Below are positions 55,696 to 64,000 of a DNA stretch of 64,000 nt, piece after piece. Both the position numbers and the translations under genes were made by a program. The DNA comes from Algoriphagus zhangzhouensis. Its GTDB lineage: Bacteria > Bacteroidota > Bacteroidia > Cytophagales > Cyclobacteriaceae. Location: NCBI RefSeq assembly GCF_900148515.1, contig NZ_FRXN01000005.1, forward strand, positions 255,186 through 319,185, given 5' to 3'. The notes beneath the pieces are model-generated. The model was not told the DNA's origin. It ran no database searches and worked only from the letters and a program-made list of their open reading frames with translations. Numbering within the stretch: position 1 is the stretch's first letter; every line of letters starts with the position of its first letter.

Positions 55696-56721
55696 ATGAA
55701 ATCCAAAAATGATCTCAATCATACGTTATTCGAAATAGGTCAAGTTTTTATAAAAAAAGAAGGAGATTATGAAAACTTAAAATTCGCTGTAGATCGGTAT
55801 AAACAATTGATGTATGACTTATTGGGGTTGGATTTGGAAGATGAGAGAAATCGTGAAAATCTGTCCACTGAAACTGGAGTTGCCATTGGGCCAACTTGGG
55901 CAGCGATGTGTTTGGATGACATCACAAGAACCCAAAAGTTTGTAAAGGGGATTTTTGAGGCAGTTGAAGAACTACTTTCAAAGAGAAAAGATTCGAGGCC
56001 TATCCATATTCTTTATGCAGGTACGGGGCCTTATGCGACCTTGATTTTACCTGTTTTGGCGAGCTATTCTGAGAAAGAAGTGAAAGTCACTCTTGTTGAA
56101 ATAAATCCTGACAGTTTTGATCATGTTATTCATGTTTTCAAAAAACTCGGATTTGAAGGATATCTTCGGGATACTCTTCAGGTAGATGCTACAAAATACC
56201 AATTCTCGAAAGAAATTGAAATCGATATCGTAATTAGCGAAACCATGCAACGGGCTTTGGATACCGAGTGCCAGGTTCCCATTTACTTAAACCTTCAACA
56301 CCAATTTGGGGACGATATATTATTCATTCCTCAGCAAGTAGTTTTGTCTTTTGGTCAGTCTCAACCCTCATCTAGCTTCGACTCTACACCATTGTTTGAA
56401 TACGAGTCGTTATCCTCTGTTTTTACTCTTAATAATAATACGAAAAGAGACTTTTTAAATGAGGAATATTCAATAGATAAGGAAAGTCAGTTCAAGAAAG
56501 TGAGTAAAAATTTTTCAAGTCAAAAGTTCTCGGATGTGGTGCTACCTGTGATCTTAACTGAAATTCAAGTGTTTAAAAATAACTGGATAAAAACAAACGA
56601 AAGTGGATTGACTATTCCGAAAATAGTAAGCTTGGATTTAAAAGGATTAAGTGATTTTACATTGGAATTTCACTATGAAATCTCTGATAATCCCCATCTA
56701 AATATTTCGATCTCTCAGTAG
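55696..56721 (+). CDS. SAM-dependent methyltransferase-like protein
   Basis: A 341-residue protein with a class I methyltransferase core: IHILYAGTGPYATLILPVL is motif I (GxGxx variant AGTGPYA), VTLVEINPDSFDHVIHVFKK the second strand, and EIDIVISETMQRALDTE the motif IV region, reminiscent of PRMT-like enzymes. The first 95 residues are helical and the last 120 form a beta-rich tail. I do not know a named family. It lies alone between two gene-poor gaps. Confidence 0.65.
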   Translation: MKSKNDLNHTLFEIGQVFIKKEGDYENLKFAVDRYKQLMYDLLGLDLEDERNRENLSTETGVAIGPTWAAMCLDDITRTQKFVKGIFEAVEELLSKRKDSRPIHILYAGTGPYATLILPVLASYSEKEVKVTLVEINPDSFDHVIHVFKKLGFEGYLRDTLQVDATKYQFSKEIEIDIVISETMQRALDTECQVPIYLNLQHQFGDDILFIPQQVVLSFGQSQPSSSFDSTPLFEYESLSSVFTLNNNTKRDFLNEEYSIDKESQFKKVSKNFSSQKFSDVVLPVILTEIQVFKNNWIKTNESGLTIPKIVSLDLKGLSDFTLEFHYEISDNPHLNISISQ

Positions 56722-57116
56722 TATTGGTTGTAAATCAAAGGGTTATAAAGTTGGTGCTTTCTATCGATTTCCAAGAAATTTGAAATTTTTTGAATTTTAT
56801 TTATTAGTTTTTTATACTATAAAGATCATTTTTAATTATTTAAAAAACTAAGTTTTATATATAAAATCATTTGACTCGAATTTACGTGTAAATACGTATT
56901 TTATTCGATAATAAAATGATATAATTTTGTGATAATCAATCATTTCTGAATTTTTCTAAATACTCTTTTGTTTTGTATGTTGCTGATTTTCACAGGTTAT
57001 AGGAAAAGGTAGTCTATTTTTATTTTTGATTACTTATTATTTAGGATTTAAGCTTGTGAGATAAGCCTTTCATGTTTTTGATCAAGAGTATTTGGGATAC
57101 AAACCAAAAATAACTC
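56722..57116. other. 395-base AT-rich intergenic leader before the P47-like operon
   Basis: No gene seen. It contains inverted repeats TACGT-GTAAAT-ACGTA (56883-56898) and ATTTTATT-CGAT-AATAAAAT (56898-56917), which abut each other, in strongly AT-rich DNA. The promoter of the downstream operon must be here. The composition is more AT-rich than that of the flanking genes. Confidence 0.6.
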
Positions 57117-58853
57117 ATGACAGAAAATCAGAATTTAGGTGGATTTGATATGGTGTTGGGGCTTTCCCAATCCACTATCAATTTCCAGTTTTATAAACTT
57201 TTTCAAAGGAAGTTTATAAAGAACAATTGGCTAGTCCTAGTGGGAAATGTATTGAAGCCCACTCCAGGTGAAAAGCCAGTTATCATTGATGGGAGCGATC
57301 CGGAATTCAAGTCAAAATTGAATGAATGGATTTCAATTCAAAACCAGATTGCGGAGGCTAAAAATGCCGGGCAATGGTCCGAAATTGGAAAATTAATAGA
57401 TTCCTTAAAGTCCAAAGGATTAAACTTTGATTATGCTTGGGATAGTCTATTGGATTCTCCAACCATTGAAATAATTAGTAAGGATACTCAGAATCTATAT
57501 TTCAGTTTGGCCTTTGCTTCTGGTAAATTGTATTTCCGTCCAGATGACACTTCGGCTGTTAGTCCCTATGACCTTGCAGGTTGTGTTTACGTTTTTAAAG
57601 TTCCAATTGGGAGCCTCAAGGTCACCAAAGATCAGATGATCATGGAGGCAGATGATGAAATGGAATCTATTATCAAGGAGTCTGGACTGACTGAAGCAGA
57701 CTTTAGAATAGAAAGCCTGTTTTTGAATTTTGAAAATGCCAATATTTCGACATTTGATCAAAGCCGTAGTAAGCTCCCTGAAGGTGCTACAACGCCTTTG
57801 CAGATAGCTATTGAGAATTTCTTCAATTTGACAATCAAAGGAAGCGATAACCCATATATTTTAGGATATGGTGTGACTCAACCTGATGTCAAAAGCGATC
57901 AAGCTTTGTTTAGACCTACTTCACTTGATTATTCCACTTCTTTCAGTGATAAAAAAGTTGGAACAAGTCCTTCTCCTGGCAAATTTAGTGCATTCAATTT
58001 TTTAATGATGCTAAATGATCAAAATCCACCTACTGGACAGAATGCAGGTGTTTTGCCATCTAGTCTCATTGAATTGGGAGTAGATACAACAACTACCACT
58101 GACGGGGTATTCGCCATGAATTTTGACGCTTTTGATGAATATCTCCAATCTATGGATGCTTATGTAGTCAGCGTTTTTTCAGCTTTAGATGGAATTGAGG
58201 TAGAAAAAGGAAAGTTTCAAGATAAAGGTGGAAAGCATGTGATGATTGCAACAAATCATCGCAAGAAAAATGGGGATGATATTTACACTACCTACACTGT
58301 AACCAGAGGAGGAATCCAAAGTGTCAGTGGAGGGTTGAAAATAGACTACTCCATTGCTATTCATATCAAAGTTGTAGTCCATATTTTATTCGTAGACTAC
58401 AAAGTGAATCTTTCAACTTCGGGAACTTATAAGTATGCCGAATTGGACAAAAAAGGAAAAGAAGGAAGTCTCTCATTCTTGATCTCAAGTGGTGCCACTG
58501 GTAAGTTTAATCTGGATCCGGACTTTAAAGAACCAATTATAGCTTTTGACGATAATCCTTCAATTTTTGGAAATGATGTGTGGGAAACCATAGCCACTAT
58601 TTTCAGATTGATTTTTATGTGGCCACTAGAAATAGTGCATGGTATAGTCCAACAAATCGCAGATGATTTGGGACGAGATGGAGTGAAAATCGAGAACAAA
58701 AAGATAGAAGCACTCAAAAACTTGGACGTCCTTAACCAAACAAACAAGGTGATCCTTCCTCTAGGGAAAACTTACACCTATAAGAATTTGCGATATGTTC
58801 AGAATGAATCTTTAATCGCTTATGATATCTCTTATGCCCCTGTTACTGAATAA
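57117..58853 (+). CDS. P47/OrfX-like (TULIP-superfamily) protein
   Basis: A 578-residue protein without signal peptide. Its start, LGGFDMVLGLSQSTINFQF (residues 7-25), follows the GWDxVxxxSxxxxN pattern that opens P47/OrfX2-type proteins of the botulinum toxin clusters, whose TULIP fold has an elongated lipid-binding groove. The central part is strand-rich with alternating polarity (DYSIAIHIKVVVHILFVDYKVNLS), then an amphipathic helix (FGNDVWETIATIFRLIFMWPLEIVHGIVQQI), also as in the family. I did not run a search, so the assignment rests on pattern recognition. It is first of three genes, 11 bases before the next. Function unknown: lipid binding or part of a toxin-like complex. Confidence 0.6.
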   Translation: MTENQNLGGFDMVLGLSQSTINFQFYKLFQRKFIKNNWLVLVGNVLKPTPGEKPVIIDGSDPEFKSKLNEWISIQNQIAEAKNAGQWSEIGKLIDSLKSKGLNFDYAWDSLLDSPTIEIISKDTQNLYFSLAFASGKLYFRPDDTSAVSPYDLAGCVYVFKVPIGSLKVTKDQMIMEADDEMESIIKESGLTEADFRIESLFLNFENANISTFDQSRSKLPEGATTPLQIAIENFFNLTIKGSDNPYILGYGVTQPDVKSDQALFRPTSLDYSTSFSDKKVGTSPSPGKFSAFNFLMMLNDQNPPTGQNAGVLPSSLIELGVDTTTTTDGVFAMNFDAFDEYLQSMDAYVVSVFSALDGIEVEKGKFQDKGGKHVMIATNHRKKNGDDIYTTYTVTRGGIQSVSGGLKIDYSIAIHIKVVVHILFVDYKVNLSTSGTYKYAELDKKGKEGSLSFLISSGATGKFNLDPDFKEPIIAFDDNPSIFGNDVWETIATIFRLIFMWPLEIVHGIVQQIADDLGRDGVKIENKKIEALKNLDVLNQTNKVILPLGKTYTYKNLRYVQNESLIAYDISYAPVTE

Positions 58854-58864
58854 AATCACACATT

Positions 58865-61573
58865 ATGGAAAATCTACAAGATAACATCGTTACTAAAGAA
58901 GATAATGTCAGTGTTAGCTTTCATAGTGAGCTAATGAATAATTATTTCCCTGAATCAACAATAGAAAATACAGGTGAGATTAGGACATTAATGGTGGGAG
59001 AGGATCAACCATTGATTTTTTACCAAGATTCTAAAGGGCTATTGAATGCAATCCTTCGGCAAGAAGGTACTGAGTCAGGATGGCTGCCATTTGAACTTTC
59101 AAAAGACGAAGTCAAGTCTTACGAATTCGAATACAACACAGAAAATGATAGATTTCAAATTGCTAAAGTGGAAGGGAATCAGGTTTGGGTTTCTCAATCA
59201 TTAAATATTTCTGGGACAAATTTTGAAAAGCTCGGAGATATCTTGACTTGGAAAAGTCTCAGTGCAAATACCGGAACAGAAATCATTGAAAAGGTTTCTA
59301 TAGGAACCAAACATGTACTTTTCGGAACCTCTGAAAAAGGAAAAGACGCACTTTATTATTTAGCAGAGCTAAGTACCCTTGAAGCCAAATCCTATACTTT
59401 TCCCGAAAATGCGAAATCAATTATTCAGTTTGAATTGGGAAATTATGACTATTCTAATGGGGTCTTCTTTCTTTATGGATTAGGCAGTGAAAGAACCATG
59501 CTTTATCAATCCTTTCCCGATCCCAAATATCCGGATAATACGACTAAAGCCAGATTTTTAGGCGATGATAATTTCAACGGCTTTGCCTTGATGGAGTCAG
59601 ATGGTGGAAATGATACTTTATATGCTGTAGGAAGTCAAGTGAATGAGTTTAAAGGCCCTGAGGGGTCTAGTGCGGATGGAACTCACGTGGTCCTTCCTGG
59701 TACCTACCAAAACTCGCAAAAAATCCGGGTGGCCTTCTTTGAAGGGGAAAAGTCTGTTTGGGTACTGGATGATGCTGGTCTTCAATACCAAACCAATCGT
59801 TTTTTTGACCAAACTACCCAGGAATTTTCAGTAGGGAAATCTTGGACAGCACCTCTATTGATGGTGGAGGGAGCTTCCCAATTTAGCTGTGCCAAAGGAA
59901 AAGGTGTTAGAAATCAACTCTATGCTATCAGCACTGAGTATGGAAGTGAGTTAACTAGATTATGGCAGGATAGCGTCACCACCTTATGGAATACTAATAA
60001 AGTGGCCTTGTCTAACTTGGATAAATTGAAAGAAGTAGAGTCATATTCAGCTCAGGTTCGGTTCAATACAAGTCTTAACCTAAAATCGTTTAGTGGCCAG
60101 AAAGTTTATTTAAGTTCAGAATCCAACCTGTTTATTTATGTGGACAACAAAAGTTATCATTTAGGTCCTGACCATCAGGTAGCGATTCCACTTGGGTTGA
60201 TCCCGCAGTTTACCATTATCTGCCCTGTCGATGAACTTGGGGCTTCCAATATTACTATGAGTGCTGATTTCCTTCAAAATGATCAAGTCATAGATCTAAC
60301 AGGTAAGGTGTATGACCGGCTTCAAAATAAAATTGATACTGGAAATGGGCTTGTTGGTGCCAAAAAGCAGAATGGAAAAAATTTAATCCCTAAGGGTGTG
60401 AGCGATTCTACTGTAAAATCGGCTCAGGAGGGTATTTCCAAGATGATTGGTGTAGCAAAAGATATCAGGAACAATAACAGTTCTTCTTTTCAAACTACCT
60501 CTTTTTCAGTTGGTGGAGCTGCAACTTCTGGAGTTTCAGCCAGTTCATTGACAATATCAGCTTCTGATTTTGGACATTCGCTTGGTGATTTTTTGCATTC
60601 TATCTGGACCAAAACAAAAGAAGCCTTTGAGTTCATCATGGAAAAGGTGAAAGATGGTTTCAAGTTCGTGATCAAAATCGGCGAGAAGGTGTTCAATTGG
60701 ATCGTGAAAACCATTCGAGAAGTTGGAGGATTTATTCAGAAAGTGTTCCATGCCATTGAAGTCTTTTTCAAAGATCTATTTGAATTTTTGGCCTTCCTTT
60801 TCCAGTGGGATGATATAATCGAAACTAAAAGAGCCTACAAAGGCTTTGTAAAAAATGCTGTGAAAGGTCTTGGAAATGAAATAGGAGCGATTCGAAAATA
60901 TATTGACGCTACCCTAGATGCTGAGATTGCTAAGTTTGATCCCAAAAATGTTGGTATACCTGATGAATTGAACGATAAGGTAAATGTGAATGAAGCTCCC
61001 AAAGAGTCAAAACCTGATCCGAGAGCAAATTGGCTGGATTCCAAAAAGCAATATATCAGTCAAGGAAAAGAAGGTGAAGTCAATCAGAAGATGCCAACTG
61101 AATTTTCAGATGTTTTCGAACAGTTTATTCAGAAGCTAACTCCGATATTTCAAGAAACTGGCACTCAACTACTGGATCAAATGAAACTCGTTGGTAGTGC
61201 ATTTTCAGATGTCATAAATGGGAAAATGACCTTTGTGGATTTTTTAAAATTCGCCTTGGATCGGCTCGCTGTAGCGGGTTTGACCTTACTCAAAGCCTTG
61301 GTTGACATTATCCTTGAAACCTTGGAAATGCTGATAAAAGTCGCCGAGGTTGGTATGAACAAGGAGTGGAATATTCCAATCATATCTTCACTTTATAAAA
61401 AGATTTCTGGGGGAGACCCATTGACTTTTCTGGACGCTATGTGTCTACTAGTGGCGATTCCAAGCACCATTCTTTTCAAAATCGGAGAAGGCAAAGCTCC
61501 TTTTGCTTCCAAAGAAATAAAAGATGCTTTTGTCAATTCAGGAACCAAAGTTTTTCAATTAAATCTAAACTAA
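58865..61573 (+). CDS. 902-residue protein of unknown function: beta-rich front, amphipathic helical rear
   Basis: No signal peptide. Residues about 35-400 are strand-rich with a loose repeat of a sugar-propeller type (ENTGEIRTLMVGEDQPLIFY, TKHVLFGTSEKGKDALYYL, GGNDTLYAVGSQVNEF). Residues about 455-560 are a spacer rich in Ser/Gly. Residues about 570-655 are a continuous amphipathic region dense in aromatic and basic residues (FLHSIWTKTKEAFEFI, FKFVIKIGEKVFNWIVKTI, FFKDLFEFLAFLFQWDDI). After a charged break (NEAPKESKPDPRANW) residues 740-902 return to hydrophobic helices. It recalls, from memory only, large fungal proteins with FQW-[DS]-DI segments. Membrane insertion or pore formation is an inference from the helices. 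Confidence 0.6.
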   Translation: MENLQDNIVTKEDNVSVSFHSELMNNYFPESTIENTGEIRTLMVGEDQPLIFYQDSKGLLNAILRQEGTESGWLPFELSKDEVKSYEFEYNTENDRFQIAKVEGNQVWVSQSLNISGTNFEKLGDILTWKSLSANTGTEIIEKVSIGTKHVLFGTSEKGKDALYYLAELSTLEAKSYTFPENAKSIIQFELGNYDYSNGVFFLYGLGSERTMLYQSFPDPKYPDNTTKARFLGDDNFNGFALMESDGGNDTLYAVGSQVNEFKGPEGSSADGTHVVLPGTYQNSQKIRVAFFEGEKSVWVLDDAGLQYQTNRFFDQTTQEFSVGKSWTAPLLMVEGASQFSCAKGKGVRNQLYAISTEYGSELTRLWQDSVTTLWNTNKVALSNLDKLKEVESYSAQVRFNTSLNLKSFSGQKVYLSSESNLFIYVDNKSYHLGPDHQVAIPLGLIPQFTIICPVDELGASNITMSADFLQNDQVIDLTGKVYDRLQNKIDTGNGLVGAKKQNGKNLIPKGVSDSTVKSAQEGISKMIGVAKDIRNNNSSSFQTTSFSVGGAATSGVSASSLTISASDFGHSLGDFLHSIWTKTKEAFEFIMEKVKDGFKFVIKIGEKVFNWIVKTIREVGGFIQKVFHAIEVFFKDLFEFLAFLFQWDDIIETKRAYKGFVKNAVKGLGNEIGAIRKYIDATLDAEIAKFDPKNVGIPDELNDKVNVNEAPKESKPDPRANWLDSKKQYISQGKEGEVNQKMPTEFSDVFEQFIQKLTPIFQETGTQLLDQMKLVGSAFSDVINGKMTFVDFLKFALDRLAVAGLTLLKALVDIILETLEMLIKVAEVGMNKEWNIPIISSLYKKISGGDPLTFLDAMCLLVAIPSTILFKIGEGKAPFASKEIKDAFVNSGTKVFQLNLN

Positions 61574-61579
61574 TCAATC

Positions 61580-62206
61580 ATGAGTGTAGAAGATGAAATC
61601 CAAAAAATAATGGACTTTGCCAGCGTTGGCTTGACAAGTCTAGATGTGTTGTTTTTTCCGATTCAGCAGATAGCTGATTCCACCGAAACAGATATTGGTG
61701 TGGTAGGAACAGCTTCGAAAATTTTGACCGGCGCTGGAGTAGTATCTGTGATGGGATCTATGGGGATGCTTTATCATAAATACGTCGATATTCCCCCGAT
61801 TATTAAGTGGCTTTTGGTTCCGCTTATCTTACTCCATGTAGGTGCATTATTAGTACTCTTTGGTTTATTGGGTTTCGGGAAAACAAAATTGATCAAAGGG
61901 GTGGAATTTGGGATAAAATACGTGATGCCATTCCTTTATAGCTTCGTTGGAGTTCTAATTATACCCTTTATGGTCTATAGAAAAGAGGTTACCATGAATT
62001 ATATCGGAAAAGTGATTTATTACCTGCCCGCAGGTTTGGGAGTGCCCCCGATCAATAAAAGCCCCTATTATGCCATAGTCATTTTGGTAAGAGCCGGCGG
62101 TTTGATTAGCTCTCTGGCTGGTCAGATTATCGAACTTGCAAGTGGAGATTCTACCGAGACAAAAGAAATATCATCAGGAGACAACCAAACAATTAGTCTT
62201 ACTTAA
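61580..62206 (+). CDS. Small polytopic membrane protein of the P47-like operon
   Basis: A 208-residue protein with about four membrane segments: 46-70 (ILTGAGVVSVMGSMGMLYH), 74-100 (IIKWLLVPLILLHVGALLVL), 112-133 (YVMPFLYSFVGVLIIPFMVY) and 163-187 (YAIVILVRAGGLISSLAGQI). The N-terminus is acidic and the C-terminus is polar and Ser/Thr-rich. No family recognised. It begins six bases after the 902-residue gene and is followed by a strong terminator, so it is the last gene of the unit and may anchor the two soluble partners. Confidence 0.72.
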   Translation: MSVEDEIQKIMDFASVGLTSLDVLFFPIQQIADSTETDIGVVGTASKILTGAGVVSVMGSMGMLYHKYVDIPPIIKWLLVPLILLHVGALLVLFGLLGFGKTKLIKGVEFGIKYVMPFLYSFVGVLIIPFMVYRKEVTMNYIGKVIYYLPAGLGVPPINKSPYYAIVILVRAGGLISSLAGQIIELASGDSTETKEISSGDNQTISLT

Positions 62207-62239
62207 TGTTATAGTAATTAATTAAGGTCTATCATAATC

Positions 62240-62279
62240 AAACAGCCTTTGATTTCTGGTCAAAGGCTGTTTCTTTTAT
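62240..62279. terminator. Bidirectional terminator closing the P47-like operon
   Basis: AAACAGCCTTTGA (62240-62252), seven-base loop, TCAAAGGCTGTTT (62260-62272): a perfect 13-bp stem followed by CTTTTATTT. It sits between convergent genes ending at 62206 and 62276. Confidence 0.92.
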
Positions 62280-63151
62280 TTATACCATCGGGCTTTGTAG
62301 ACCTTCATATCTGGGAATGGTATCTTTTTCTCAGGTTGATGAAAACTAACATGAAAAGTCCACCAACTTTCCTCCGGAACTGTGTAGATGAACTGCCCAG
62401 AACCATTATCTCCGACACTTTTGATATTTTCAGCTTGAGGGAAATCTTTGATTTTTTTGAATTCTCCTGACTTTAAATTAAAGGTCCAAGCACCATGATG
62501 TTCTGTCATAAAGAATTTTTTTCTGTCATTTGAAAGAAATAAATCGTGCCCTCCTTCACCGGGGATTTTCCAAGTTTTCTCCAGTTTCAGTTCATTGGGA
62601 TTCGGGAAAGAATAGGCTCTCAAAACATCATATCCCAAAGCATACAATAGCTTTTGTTCCTTTACCCAAACTACTCCATGGGCGGAATAGAGACTGTCTT
62701 CGAACAATACCTGGTCTGGATTGTCCAAATCAAAAACCATGATTTTATTTCCCTTATCGTTAGTTGAAGCTGCAGCTATTATTCGATTGTGGGGAAGGAG
62801 TTCAATGGAATGAGCATTTGGCACATTCGCCACAAATTCAACTTTTCTAGTTTTGCTATCCAAAAGAGCTATCGCGCTAGAGGAGGAAGAAACGAGAATC
62901 TGTTTCCCATTATTGACTGCTTTGCAATCATCCAATGTTCGAAATCTTCTTTTCTGTTCTTCTGATAAATCAGCTGCCTGACTGGCATCCCATTCCCAGA
63001 TGATAGAAGCTTTTTCTTCAGTTGATTTTTGGTAATCTACTAATAGCAATTTGGTGTCTCCGCAAACCAGAAATTGGGATTTTTGAGCTTTTAAACTTCC
63101 AAAGCTCATTAGGTTCAAAACAAAAATCAGAAATGCAAAACGTGTTTTCAT
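62276..63151 (-). CDS. Exported beta-propeller-like protein (DUF6528 type)
   Basis: A 291-residue secreted protein with a signal peptide (FAFLIFVLNLMSFGSLKA). Blades of about 40-45 residues recur: FLVCGDTKLLLVDY...IIWEWDAS, KQILVSSSSSAIALLD, NRIIAAASTNDKGNKIMVFDL, KLLYALGYDVLRAYSF and KKFFMTEHHGAWTFNL. I recall this pattern, with the DxxKxxVxWxW start, from DUF6528 proteins. Probably a carbohydrate or nucleic-acid-binding propeller; no catalytic residues seen. It follows the phosphatase-family gene by 12 bases. Confidence 0.75.
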   Translation of the reverse strand: MKTRFAFLIFVLNLMSFGSLKAQKSQFLVCGDTKLLLVDYQKSTEEKASIIWEWDASQAADLSEEQKRRFRTLDDCKAVNNGKQILVSSSSSAIALLDSKTRKVEFVANVPNAHSIELLPHNRIIAAASTNDKGNKIMVFDLDNPDQVLFEDSLYSAHGVVWVKEQKLLYALGYDVLRAYSFPNPNELKLEKTWKIPGEGGHDLFLSNDRKKFFMTEHHGAWTFNLKSGEFKKIKDFPQAENIKSVGDNGSGQFIYTVPEESWWTFHVSFHQPEKKIPFPDMKVYKARWYK

Positions 63152-63163
63152 GAATGAGTAGAT

Positions 63164-63967
63164 TTATTCGATTTCAAAAACAGCCTTAACAGGTAGGTGA
63201 TCGGAAGCGTAGGTTTCAGAAATTACTTCATGGGAAACCACATTCAATCCTTTTCCTTCTGAATAAAGGATAAAATCTATCGTCTTTTTGGGATTGATGA
63301 CCGGGATAGTAGGAGGGCAGAAGTCAGGGCAGCTTTGGGCAAGATAAGTTTCAAAAAGCTGAATTGCTGGGCTCTCAGGAGTGGAATTCATATCACCCAT
63401 CAAAATCAAGGGAAGCTCGCTGCTTTTTAAAGTTTCTGTTATAGCTTTTGCCTGAACCAATGCAAGAGAGTCAGAGCTAAAATCCATGTGTGTGTTTGCG
63501 AAAAGAAGGGATTTCCCTTTTCCTAAATCGATAGTAGCCAATGAAAGGGTTCTTGGCTCTGTTCCTTCTTTGCCTGGAAGCGGAATGGTCTCCGTAAGAC
63601 TCATTGGATATTTAGAAATGATGGCAGTTCCATATTCTCCACCTTGAAAATCAATTCCTTTAGAAAAATAGTAGTAGTCAAAACCAGCCAATTCAGCTAA
63701 TTCCTTGGCCATATGAACGGACGAGCCCGAACGCTTTGTGAAAACGTCTACTTCTTGTAGTCCCACAATTTCAGCCTCACTTTCGATGATCACTTTTGCT
63801 ATCGCTTTCAAGTCAATTGAGTCGGGAATGCTCGGTGGGTTGGAATGATGGATATTGTATGAAAGGACGGTTAATTGGTCAACTTTTTCTGGTAAAGGAG
63901 CATTTTGGCAAAAAGAAAGTCCTACACTGATAAATAGTGGGAGATAAATTGAAGAGAAAAGGTTCAT
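63164..63967 (-). CDS. Exported endonuclease/exonuclease/phosphatase-family protein
   Basis: A 267-residue EEP-fold hydrolase. Catalytic motifs in order: LTVLSYNIHHSNPP (Asn), IVGLQEVDVFTKR (metal-binding Glu), TAIISKYP, LFANTHMDFSSDS (His), ILMGDMNSTPESP (Asp/Asn pair), TIDFILYS and YASDHLPVKAVFE (final Asp-His). The N-terminal segment LFSSIYLPLFISVGLSFC could be a signal peptide; the Cys context (LSFC) is a poor lipobox. Substrates may be nucleic acid, sphingomyelin-like lipid or a phosphodiester of the surface. It is the first gene of a two-gene minus-strand unit. Confidence 0.9.
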   Translation of the reverse strand: MNLFSSIYLPLFISVGLSFCQNAPLPEKVDQLTVLSYNIHHSNPPSIPDSIDLKAIAKVIIESEAEIVGLQEVDVFTKRSGSSVHMAKELAELAGFDYYYFSKGIDFQGGEYGTAIISKYPMSLTETIPLPGKEGTEPRTLSLATIDLGKGKSLLFANTHMDFSSDSLALVQAKAITETLKSSELPLILMGDMNSTPESPAIQLFETYLAQSCPDFCPPTIPVINPKKTIDFILYSEGKGLNVVSHEVISETYASDHLPVKAVFEIE

Positions 63968-64000
63968 TGATTAGAGTACTAATTGGGGGTTAATGAATGA

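Noticed and set aside
1..64000. tRNA, rRNA, CRISPR arrays, insertion sequences
   Set aside because: No cloverleaf-like, rRNA-like, regularly spaced repeat or transposase signature was noticed on reading; a short or diverged RNA gene could still be missed by eye.

Overview
The window looks like chromosome of a Bacteroidota bacterium, probably of the Cytophagales (Algoriphagus/Cyclobacteriaceae-like). This is inferred from AT-rich DNA, weak or absent Shine-Dalgarno sequences, many TTG starts, a giant secreted protein with SprB-like repeats and a gliding/type IX secretion (T9SS) C-terminal domain, LytTR and PAS-rich hybrid-kinase signalling, and short Crp/Fnr regulators. No rRNA, tRNA, CRISPR array, transposase or phage module was seen.

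Region 1 (about 1-36.7 kb) is one very large surface-glycan locus. A tightly overlapping plus-strand series (GT4, GT2 and GT-B-like glycosyltransferases, a Wzy/O-antigen-ligase-like membrane protein, a WbuB-like transferase, a sugar-nucleotide epimerase/reductase, a CapK-like adenylate-forming enzyme, a PglK/MsbA-like ABC exporter, a GT11 fucosyltransferase, a methyltransferase and a sulfotransferase) is followed by a minus-strand block (FkbM methyltransferase, GT61, GT32). The plus strand then resumes with a tailspike/pectate-lyase-like beta-helix protein lacking a signal peptide, another GT-B-like protein, a 2886-residue T9SS adhesin with an N-terminal lectin-like domain, neuB, neuC and a WecA/WbpL-like initiating phosphoglycosyl transferase. 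Together they suggest a fucosylated, sialic-acid-like, possibly sulfated and methylated glycan built on undecaprenyl phosphate.

Region 2 (36.7-51.4 kb) holds a small SRPBCC protein and a four-gene envelope operon: a lipoprotein, two small exported proteins and a leucine-rich-repeat protein built of three WW/WK-capped modules. Next comes a signalling cluster: a stand-alone degenerate histidine-kinase ATPase-like protein, a single Hpt-like protein and a LytTR response regulator, converging on a 1432-residue GAF/PAS/HisKA/HATPase/REC/REC/Hpt hybrid kinase. Three exported or small proteins follow, including a DUF5077/DUF3472 protein and a HExxH protein.

Region 3 (51.4-56.7 kb) is a redox/stress neighbourhood: qorB and ygiD on the minus strand, two divergent Crp/Fnr paralogues, a pirin, and a methyltransferase-like protein.

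Region 4 (57.1-62.2 kb) is the most novel part: an isolated three-gene transcription unit with an AT-rich leader and a strong terminator. It encodes a protein resembling the P47/OrfX (TULIP) family of clostridial toxin clusters, a 902-residue protein with a beta-rich front and long amphipathic/hydrophobic helices, and a four-helix membrane protein. The window ends with an exported beta-propeller-like protein and an endonuclease/exonuclease/phosphatase-family protein on the minus strand.
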